This document shows positions 1-47,976 of a stretch of DNA of 64,000 bases, piece after piece. Both the position numbers and the translations under genes were made by a program. Under the pieces are notes generated by a model, which saw nothing but the letters and a program-made list of their open reading frames with translations, was not told the origin of the DNA and did not search any database. The stretch lies in contig NC_132894.1 in the NCBI RefSeq assembly GCF_030463535.1, forward strand, positions 29,583,125 through 29,647,124, written 5' to 3'. The stretch comes from Salminus brasiliensis. Lineage: Eukaryota > Chordata > Actinopteri > Characiformes > Bryconidae. Positions within the stretch are counted from its first letter, which is position 1, and each line of letters opens with the position of its first letter.

Positions 1-2869
1 AAAGATTTGTACACACAGTCAACAACACATGAATAAAATTAAAGTCTAACCTATAATCATTTGTTTGGTTAACAAACAAATAGTAGCTGCTATATTAGCC
101 AACTGCAAGAAATTATATTGTAATAATTATATAAATAATTACACAGGTAGCATTAATGCCTACTTAAAAATGTTATTCCAAGTATTAAGATAAAATGGAC
201 AGCTACAGCTGCCAGCAACCCACCAGTTAAACATAATAGGGAAAAACACTATAACCTAATTTTATTATTATTATTTAATAGTAAGTAGCAAAACTAGTAC
301 TTACAGATATACTTGTTGGTCATTGTCATTCTGCCACCTAATGAGAAGCAGTTTAACCAAGTCTGTTCTGACCCGCTTTGACAATTGCCCCATTGACTAG
401 GTTGTTGTTATGCCACAGTTACTTACCCAGCAGTAAATAAACCAGCTAAGTGACCCAACCCAGCAATTAAGTAGAAAGAGCAACCCAGCAGTTATTACAG
501 GGTGTTGGATAGAATACTGCCTAGACCGGTATACCGCAATATGAACACACTGTGATATTGATGTTTAGTATTGATAATGAGCAATACTGTGTATACAGAG
601 CAATACAGATAATGAGCAATACAGTGTATCATTATTATTACTAATACCATTCTATTGTGCATTGGCCTGACAGTTAAATAAAGTTTTTTGGCATTTGCTG
701 GGGGCTTCAGATGGTTTTTAAAGAGCAGCTCAAAATATATCCATATAAAGAAACAGTAATTTTCCTTTCTGGAAAGCTGCATCAAGCTGTATATATTGTT
801 TATCAGCTACCATTCCAGAAGCAAACAAGAAAGGAAGTTCATTAGCAATGGAAATGACACAGGTTATCTGCATGTTATCCATGTTTGTGGGATATTTGCC
901 TCAGGGAGGGAGATACCTGTACCATTAAGTTGACCATATGTGGTCTGGTGTTCGAATACTCCTTAAATGAATGAAAGACATAATGGAAATGTCCCCACTG
1001 TGACCCTTCATGAAGCTCATATCACAAATGTTAAGTCTAGGGGCACATTGATATGAGAATGGTGGGGCAGTAGTTCATCCCATATGCAGTATTTTCCATG
1101 TACGTTTTTCATCTTTTGGCATGTTTACTTTTTAGAGTTGTTCCGGTCAGACCCAAATGGATCGGAATCAGGGCAGATCCAGGTATAGTCTGTATTTGAA
1201 TGTGTCCGGTATCAGCCATTGTAGGGAATATCCAATTCTGATTCTTTGTTTTTACTGTTATGGCAGATCTGGCATCCTCTGGGTGAATTATGCCACATTT
1301 TTTTCTTGGGAGAAGTCCTAACAAAAAGTCTGCGTCAGATTTGTGATGTGTTTAAACCGCAGAACTGTTCACTGTTGGTAAATAAGGGTCATTATTCCCA
1401 GCCTGTAGCAATGAGGAGCATTCCCACAATGTATGTAATTTGCGTCTGTTTCTGATGTTTTGAGCTGCTTTTTTTCCAGGTGTTTGTCTATTTTCTGCTA
1501 TTTTTGCTTATGCCAACAACACCATGTGGGGAAATACACTCGTGCCAGCAATGCGAAAACCGTTTTACCAGCGGGAGTACTGCACACCTTTCTTTGATTT
1601 AAATCAGCACTGAAGAGCAATTTCACTGATTTCACTGCAGCGTTTTAACGTATCTGGGAGCTGAAGGATCAGTGAGGGCAGTCAGACTGGACTGATATAT
1701 AATTAAAAAATTTTTTTGCAATAATAAATAGTTTTTATTAGGGGTGTAATGGTACACAAAAGCCACAGTTCGGTTCGCCCAGTAGGTTGGGCTGCACAGT
1801 TCAAAACATAAGACGATGATGTCTGGCTGCTGTACAACTTATAACCTCGCGGAGTCCCGTTTAAGTAATCTGAGCTGGGAAACGCGCTGTTTTCGCATTT
1901 CACAGGGCCTGGATCCAGAAGTCTGGTGAAGAAGAGGGAGTTAGCAGGATGGCTGGCGTCTGTAGGTGTTTTAGATAAAGGCGCTGAGGGAATGGCCTCT
2001 GCACTCTTTACTCTCATATGTTTCACATAAGGCTGAAATAAATGACATGGTCAACTGGTAGAAATTGACCCAATAATTTTTTTTCTCTTGATGTGTCCAG
2101 AGAACATGTGTCCTTTTCTTCATACCTCAAGCTTCTTTCACAAGCTTGAGCTGCAGGAACTGTAAAGGTAGATTTACAGGCCATGGTTCGGCAATGTACT
2201 CTTCAAGTTCCACAGTATGCATGCTGTGAATTTGCATTGTTTATTTACTCTGGCTTGCCCTGACCACAACATTATTTGATGTGTTTGCTCAAGATCTTGA
2301 GTTATTGAAGTCATTATCATGATATAACAACATCCACTTTTTTCATAAAAAATATCACTGTGGTTTACATTTATGTAGTACAGAAGGTGGGAAGTAGCTC
2401 CCACAGCGCCCCCACCCTGAGGCTCTCTTAAATGCACATGACTGAAGACGCGGTTACATCAGACACGGCATAATGTTTAAATTCATGTCTATATGATCTT
2501 CTAGGGTTCCTGTACCAAAGAACATAGGCCCTACAGAGACACCTGCCTGATATTCCCACACTCTTAAGTTACTTGGGTACTTCAAGTGGTGTAATAGAAG
2601 AACCACCTTTGGTACTATTAGGAACAATGCTTGTTATATAGATGTTTGAGTGTAAAGAGGCTTTTAAAGGTCTAAAGAACCTTCAGTACGTATAAGCCCA
2701 CCACTTGACTGTCTGCAGCTCAGCAGAGTGTTAAGTTGTAACAGTGCTTATCTCTCTGTTGCAATACTGACTTCAGCAAAGCACAGCATGGTTTGAGATG
2801 ACCCGTTCCATAATCACATCTTACACAATGTGTAATTCAGGCTAATTCATACGTGCACTTCTTCTCCAG
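1..2869. other. 5' non-coding sequence, probably an ano1 intron
   Basis: No exon was recognised. The first ano1 exon found (2870) begins with a splice acceptor inside an open frame, so this stretch is most simply intron. It contains a hAT-like repeat end near 1738 and a hairpin-repeat fragment near 2565-2700. Otherwise it is AT-rich unique sequence; the short ORFs look accidental. Confidence 0.6.
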
Positions 2870-41364
<38,495 letters not shown>

Positions 41365-41950
41365 TCCCTGCACAGACGGGGCGATGCCACTTCCATCCAC
41401 ACCAGAGTGTGCCATCACTGAGCCTCAGCCAAATGTTCTACTAGTGTCTCACTGCAGCCACAGGCTGGCGGAGACTCTACCCGGTTATGGTTACGAGGGA
41501 TGTTACGGGACTGCCATCTTACTTGCACAGCTTGGCTTGTTGTTCATTTTTTCTGTCTGTTACTTTGAACTTAAAGTGAACCAAATGCAGGGAAGTTGTT
41601 TTCATCGATATGCAAATTGTGACGTTCGGTTGGTTCCGACAGCAGGCCGGAAAGGTCTCATTTACTTTGTTTTGTGTAGGACACAGAGAAGCCAATTTTA
41701 ATGTAGTGTGTGTTAATATAAACTCCTTGTTTCTAGAAAAAAAGCTACCTTTTCCTTTGAACAACGGCGCTTTTATATGGATTTTATTTAAAACATATAT
41801 CCAAGAAATATCAGATGTTTTTAATATAATCTAAGAAAAATGAACTGAACATGGTCAAACCTGTCTTAATTATGAATATTCAAAACTTTGTTCTCAATTG
41901 TTTGTCAAAATTTCATAATAAATATTTTAGAAAGTTTAACACCATTCTGT
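41365..41950 (+). other. ano1: ano1 3' untranslated region (proximal)
   Basis: Non-coding sequence from the TAG to just past the first canonical AATAAA. A longer 3'UTR reaching the signal at 44029 is also possible. Confidence 0.6.
41917..41922 (+). promoter_or_regulatory. Polyadenylation signal AATAAA, ano1
   Basis: The first AATAAA after the stop codon, 553 bases downstream. Confidence 0.6.
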
Positions 41951-42644
41951 GAGATATTGTGCTCGGCAAGGGGAATGACTTTCCTGGACAGTTCAGCTCA
42001 CAGTTTTGGTGAATGACCGGTTATCACATCTGTGCGTCTTGTGTTTGCTGGTAAATGGGGGAAAAAAAGGACAGTATTATGGAGCTTAACATTTTACACC
42101 TTTTTATTTTGGAAGTGGGTTAAAGGGGTATTCCAATTGACCAAATTTTCTACATAATCGAATGTTTAAAATGTAGACGAATCACTTACTCAGAGGGGTT
42201 CAGTGTGAAATGCTTCATTCTGTAGAAAGGCAGAATATAGTGGTGTATTGGTGTATATATTGTTTATAGTGGTGGTGAATGAAAGCAGACATCTAAAGCT
42301 GTTCGTGGCACTAAAAGTAAAGCCAGGTCACAGAAAGTTATTAAATGGAAAGATTATGAACACATTTTCAGATGACTGGGACAGTTTTGTTAAAAGCATT
42401 TGGCTTGAAAAATATAAATGAATAAATAAATAACAATAATTGTTCATGGTGGAGGGATACATACAGGGTATTGTAAAGAAAGAAATAGTTCCCAAAGAAA
42501 ACATTCTACAGATTTACTACAGCTTTACCATCAACAATGCTACATATCTGCAAATTTAGGAGATTTACTGTTTGTTTTAGCCACTAAATAAATGTTGTAT
42601 AGTAAATTAACAAATTTTCTAGGTTCCTATCACTACCACTGTCT

Positions 42645-42728
42645 GTGGTCATGCTGCCTGCCATCAGCAGCCGGAGCCTGGGTGATCTTGTTCTCTCTGG
42701 GTAGGTAGATGTCTTTAACTCTAACTCT

Positions 42729-42769
<41 letters not shown>

Positions 42770-42955
42770 CACATCACTTTAGTGTGATGCTGGCTGGCAT
42801 GGGCCAGGTTGGTTGGTTGGTTGCCCTGTGACATTGCACTTGTGTCAGTGCTCACTCTCCCAGTGTATGGAGCATTACATGTGATGTGGGGAGAGTGAAA
42901 TAAGGAGTAAGTTGGATAATTGACTAAATGTAGGAGGAAGATTTGGTAAAAAAAA
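42645..42955 (+). mobile_element. SINE family S with internal (CT)n
   Basis: It contains gccatcagcagccggagcct, gtgtgatgctggctggcatg and tatggagcattacatgtgat, as in the copy at 36656. A CT run (42729-42766) has grown inside it. The tail is A-rich. Confidence 0.75.
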
Positions 42956-43765
42956 AAATATTTCACATAACCACTCAAAGATGAATTCATGCAGACAATT
43001 TTATTGGAATTCCCCTTTAAGGAAAAAAAATAGCTTTTGAATATTTGACCAAACTGGATGCACCGGATCTTCAGTGGCTAACACACAGTGATTTTCCCCT
43101 CTTGGACTACATTTCACTTGCAACTATTCTAGACAGGATTGAAAACGAAAACATTATTGTGAGCATGAATGTTAATATACGTCGGAAATTATGTATATGT
43201 GTCAGTTCTGAACTTGCTATGGATGTGCTGAGGTTTGATACACAGGACACAGCTTGAGGCCTTAAAATACTGCTGGAAATGTAGAAACTGTATGTTGTTG
43301 CTTTAAAGAGGTGTTTCTATTTACAGATGTTAAACTGAAGCCTCCCCTTCCAGTCTGGGTGTTAATCAATCCCTTTGTGGGATGCTGGAAAAGCTGTTTT
43401 AGCTGGGAGACGTATGGGAAGTACAAAGACGATGTAGGTGAGGCTTTTCTTCAGCTAAAAACCTGGATCCAAATGCTTAATGCAGTTAATATTGGCAATG
43501 CAACCCACAACGGCTTGCGTTCACTTCACCCTAATCCAGAACCGTTCTGTACGGCTAAAAGTTCAAGTCTTACTCTTCTTCAGAGCCAAAGAGGTTTTAG
43601 CTCAGTTCAAAGGAAAGGAAATCTAACTGTAAACACTTTTTTAAAAGACTGTTACTTTGTCCATGTGATGTACTGTAGATCTACAGTAGATACTTCCATG
43701 TGAGAAGCGAGGACTCTTCCATGTACTTGATTTTCTAATAAGGTTATAGACTTATTGACATTCCA

Positions 43766-43878
43766 GCTGCGTCCAAAAGTGTAGACTTTAGGTACGATAC
43801 TAATGAATGTGCTACTAGTGGTGATGTGCTATTTTGACATATTCTTAGTATAAGAATATGCCGTTTTGGACGCAGCCT
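43766..43878. mobile_element. Short inverted-repeat element (MITE)
   Basis: It starts gctgcgtccaaaa and ends cgttttggacgcagc, about 112 bp in all. The terminal sequence resembles GCTGCGTCC-type hAT MITEs of fish. Confidence 0.75.
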
Positions 43879-44028
43879 CTGCACGGCCTTCCCCACCCTA
43901 CCGACTTAAAATCCCCCAACTTGGAATAAGTCAGTTTTCTATGCTACTGTGTTTTGGCTTGATCATCTCATCTTTCATCCCCTTTCACTTTGGTAAACTT
44001 CTGTTACTGTATTCATAGAGAAAATAAC

Positions 44029-44034
44029 AATAAA
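44029..44034 (+). promoter_or_regulatory. Polyadenylation signal AATAAA, distal
   Basis: AATAAA followed by ttgttgtgttttaattg, a G/T-rich downstream element. It could end a long ano1 transcript. Confidence 0.4.
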
Positions 44035-44177
44035 CCTGAACTGTCAATCTTCACTGTTCTTGTTGTGTTTTAATTGAGTAGTAGTAATTAAGCATAGTTG
44101 ATTTTCCCTGCTCTAAGGGCATTTTCTCACCTGCACTTTATAGTGTGGTGTTCTGTCGATTAGTGCTGCCTTGGCAA

Positions 44178-44245
44178 TGCATGCTACCATATAAATACCA
44201 TATAATTATATATATAATTATATATATAATTATATGGTAGCATAA
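44178..44245. repeat. AT-rich perfect or near-perfect palindrome
   Basis: The outer arms atgctaccatata and tatatggtagcat are inverted, and inside them taccatataattatata mirrors tatataattatatggta. Such DNA can form a cruciform. Confidence 0.85.
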
Positions 44246-44267
44246 TATATATATATTATTTATATTT

Positions 44268-44373
<106 letters not shown>

Positions 44374-46255
44374 AGGTGTATAATAATGGCTCCCAGCAGA
44401 AGTATAAGAAAGATATTTGAATAGAGTAATTCGCTGTATCAGCATAAATATAAGGTAAGAGATGATAAAAAAAATTGTTGTTCTTTTTTTATTGAATAGC
44501 AATTTACAATAATTTAATTCATGAATGCAGTCATTGTCTAACTAGATTGTGGTTTGGGTCATGTGGTGTTTTGTGGTTTGGGTCATGTGGTGTGTCTTAG
44601 GAACAACAGCTGCACAGCTGAACAAAAGATTTTTGTATAAATTATGTAAGCAAATATAAATAAGCTATATGTGCTTTCTTTTTCATGAATGCATGCCAAA
44701 CAGCTAAATTTAGCAAATTTAAAAGGCCGTAAGAAAAGAGAATTACAGACTTACGGACAGACTTCCTCCTCACAAAATCAGTTTTCATGGTTATTTTATA
44801 ACTCAAAAATACTTTTTTAAAAGCATAAAGACAACATAAAAGTGTACAACCGAGGAACTGTCATCATTAGAATTTTTGTGAACACTGTGATTCTGACTGA
44901 TATCTTGAAATAGTATTTGCACTAAAAAACATCATTTACAGATACATGTAATCAGATTTTAGTATTAAAAATAACAGAGCAGATATCTAGTATCGTAATT
45001 TCTTGGACATTGAACTTGAGCGACTGTGATTTCATTTAAAATAAATGCTAAATTATGACTAGCCAAATCTATGTTGAGAATATGCTGCAATATGACTTTT
45101 GAGAAAGGTTTTATAGATCTGTAGATCTGATATTATTACTAGTAAACATTTTATAATTATAATTTTCAATTAATGTATAATCATTACTACTAAAAACTGT
45201 GCTTTGACTTGTATCGCTGGTGGCATTTTAGACTAAACAACTTGCCATATACAAATTGCAGTGTATTTCTCTGGAATTATAATGTATACTTGTAAAATAA
45301 TTATGGGTCAGTCTACAATATGGTCAGTATTAGTATAGTTTACAACAGACATATACATCCTAATTATAATATATCTTTAGGATCTTGTATCATTAATTTA
45401 TGCTTACATTTATATTCAGAATTAAAGGTTCTAATGTTAGTTGAAGACTAATACCAGCAAATTAAGTAGAGAGAGAGAGAATGCCCAGACCACCCCGTTA
45501 CATCAGTTACCACCCCATCACAGATGTGTTAAAAAGACATTTTGTTAAAAAATAATGGAAAGGAAGTGACATAAATAGATGCGCCATAATTTAAAGTTGA
45601 ATATTGTTCTTCTTTAGTGAAAATGAAATATGAACAAATCGGAAAATTGAAAGTAATTTTATAAAAACAATTAAATAGCCATTGACATTGAATTTGAATG
45701 TCAAGATTATGAATCTGACAACAACAAATGAAACTAAAATATTTGAAATTTAAATTTAGAAAACATACTTTCTACACATGGTTTCCAAAAAAAGGCATTT
45801 TACTAGTTAGAAAACATTTGATTAAATGGTGGTACAGAAATGGCTCCCATGTGTGAAAAAAGGATAATATTGATAAGGATGCCTGGCTTGTTTTTTTGTT
45901 TGTTTGTTTGTTTGTTTTTTAAGGATAAAAATATCTTCGTCTTTTTTTGTAGAATTAAAAATAAAATATTTACTATTGATGAAAATTGTACCAATTTAGT
46001 AAAATGCCACTAGCAGTCTTTTTTTTTTTTTTTTACTAGTAAAAAGAACTTATATGAGATTCCATGTAAATAAAAAGTAGCTACATTACAGACATGTTGT
46101 CATTGTAATATGACTAATTAAAGTTGCTTTATAGATCTGATATTATTACAAATAAACATTTTATAATTATAATCTATAATTACTTTATCATTATTACTAC
46201 TAAAAATTGTGCTTTGCCTAGTATCGCTGAAGGTGAAGGCTAATACCAGTAAATC

Positions 46256-46259
<4 letters not shown>

Positions 46260-46287
<28 letters not shown>
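46260..46287. repeat. (GA)n microsatellite
   Basis: A pure GA run of about 14 units in tandem unit 2; unit 1 has only a short GA run at the same place. Confidence 0.97.
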
Positions 46288-46564
46288 TGCCCATACCACC
46301 CTGTCACATCAGTTACCACCCCATCACATTGTGTCACAAAAATGATGGAAAAGGAGTGACATGAATGAATGCTCCATAATTTAATGTTGAATAATGTTCT
46401 TCTTTAGTGGACTAATCAAAGAAATATGACTTTCATTTGAAATTTGAAAGCAAATTTGTATTTATTTTCCACTGAAGTTGAATTAGAATTTCAAGATTAT
46501 GAATCTAACAATGACAACAACAAATAAAAAATGTAATATTTGAATTCAACAACCATACTTTCTA

Positions 46565-46820
46565 AAGTCAAGTCAAGTGGGTTTTATTGTCATTTCAACT
46601 ACATACAGAGTACACAGTGAAACGAAACAACGTTCCTCCAGGACCATGGTGCAACATAGACAGTGCAACACAAACAAACAAGTGCGGACAGACAACACAA
46701 CACAGTACAGACCAGAGAATAATAAATAATTGTGCAATTGTGCAATGTGTAATAAATAGAGTCCAGTGAGGTAGTAAAGTAAAGTTATTAGTGCAATGCT
46801 TTGTGCTATGCTTTGTTCTA
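46565..46820. mobile_element. Insertion inside the second tandem unit
   Basis: The block beginning aagtcaagtcaagtgggttt and containing cgttcctccaggaccatgg is absent from unit 1. It is flanked by ttcta at 46560-46564 and 46816-46820, a likely 5-bp target duplication. The text resembles a common dispersed fish repeat; its class is uncertain. Confidence 0.78.
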
Positions 46821-47381
46821 TAGATGGTTTCCAAAAAAAAACAAAAAACAAAAAACAAAAAACATAATTTTACTAGGCAGAAAACATTCAAAAACACGTG
46901 AAAACATTTTTGGTATTACAGCTTAAGAGGTGTAAATGTTGTCTGTGACGGGGTGGTACAGGAATGACTCCCATGTTGAAAAAAGGATCATATTGATGAG
47001 GATGTCTGGCTTATTTATTTATTTATTTATTTATTTTTTTTTTTTGAGGATCAAAATATCTTCTTCTTCTTTTTCTTGTAGACTTAAAATTTCAATATTT
47101 GCTTTTGATCAAATTTCACCAATTTAGTAAAATGCCACTAGTAGTTCTTTTTAATTGGACTTACTCATTACTAGTAAAATAACCTTATAGACAGGGGAGA
47201 GTGAGACTCCAGGTAAATAAACAGTAGCTACATTAAGAATATATTGTCTTTGTAATTTGACTCGTCAAATAAGCTTTATATATCTGACTGTTACTAATAA
47301 AAAAGTCTACTAGTAGAATTGGCATTACAGAGGTGCTGGAGGTCTGGAGCTGCTGAAGCTGCTCTTTATGGTGAGTATCTC

Positions 47382-47389
47382 TTTAAAAG
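47382..47389 (+). promoter_or_regulatory. TATA-like element, fadd
   Basis: TTTAAAAG lies 296 bases before the fadd ATG. Weak evidence on its own. Confidence 0.3.
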
Positions 47390-47417
47390 CGCCGGATTAA
47401 GGAGGGGCAAAAGAGCA

Positions 47418-47427
47418 GGAAGTCCCC
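47418..47427 (+). promoter_or_regulatory. NF-kappaB-like site, fadd promoter
   Basis: GGAAGTCCCC, on the other strand GGGGACTTCC, fits the loose kappaB consensus GGRRNNYYCC. Confidence 0.4.
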
Positions 47428-47537
47428 TCCGGGTTGAGTCTCTGAAAGTGGAGGTGTTTTAGGCAGACTACGAGGTTTAGGCTTTTCGGACAGGTCTCCC
47501 CCTCCTGTTTCTTCAGACAGAGAGACAGACTAACCTC

Positions 47538-47588
47538 ATGCTGTCTGAGTTAGGGAGGCGCTGGAGCTGGAAGCGAAACCGAAATTGA
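47538..47588 (+). other. Upstream ORF in the fadd 5' leader
   Basis: ATG at 47538 opens a 16-codon frame (MLSELGRRWSWKRNRN) ending TGA at 47586-47588, before the main ATG. It would dampen fadd translation if transcription starts above it. Confidence 0.4.
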
Positions 47589-47592
47589 AACA
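47575..47592 (+). promoter_or_regulatory. Triple GAAANN site (ISRE/IRF-like), fadd
   Basis: GAAACC GAAATT GAAACA: three uninterrupted GAAANN units, the repeat recognised by IRF proteins and at the core of interferon-stimulated response elements. It lies 93 bases before the fadd ATG. Function is inference. Confidence 0.6.
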
Positions 47593-47610
47593 GTCTAACC
47601 CTGAGAGTCC

Positions 47611-47676
47611 GGTCCTAGCAGGTCCTAGCAGGTCCTAGTAGGTCTTAGCAGGTCCTAGTAGGTCTTAGCAGGTCTT
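47611..47676 (+). repeat. 10-bp tandem array in the fadd 5' leader
   Basis: Six full units of ggtcctagca or close variants (ggtcctagta, ggtcttagca) plus a partial unit end eight bases before the ATG. Confidence 0.95.
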
Positions 47677-47684
47677 CAGACACC

Positions 47685-47976
47685 ATGGGCTCCTTAAAAG
47701 AGGTGTTGTTGGACATATCCAACGGTCTCAAGAGCGACGACATTGCGAAGCTGAAGTTTCTGTGTCAAGACCACATTGGGAAGAAGAAAAGCGAGGAGGT
47801 AGAGAGCGGAATCCAGCTGTTCGAGCTGCTGCTTCAGAGAACTGAAATTGGGCCTGGCAACACCGAGCTTCTGAGCCAGCTCCTCCAGAGAATCGGTCGG
47901 AATGATTTACTGGAAATCCTCCACAACTACGAGCAAGGATCGACCCCTGACGATGTGACGGACAAGAAAGAGCTAG
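47685..47976 (+). CDS. fadd: fadd exon 1 (DED)
   Basis: The exon is 292 nt from the ATG to donor gtgtgt. It encodes the death effector domain and the linker STPDDVTDKKEL, ending one base into an Ala codon. Confidence 0.95.

Larger units (their letters stand above)
41951..44060. other. Distal 3'UTR or intergenic sequence after ano1
   Basis: It contains a SINE with a CT tract (42645-42955), an exon-like ORF (43326-43437), a small inverted-repeat element (43766-43878) and a second AATAAA at 44029-44034 followed by T/G-rich sequence. Confidence 0.55.
45121..47300. repeat. Tandem duplication of about 1 kb upstream of fadd
   Basis: Unit 1 starts near 45121 and unit 2 near 46135 (gatctgatattattac in both); a third start is near 47283. 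Shared blocks in order include cagttaccaccccatcaca, ttgttcttctttagtg, tttcaagattatgaatct-like text, atggtttccaaaaaaa and caatttagtaaaatgccact. Confidence 0.88.
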
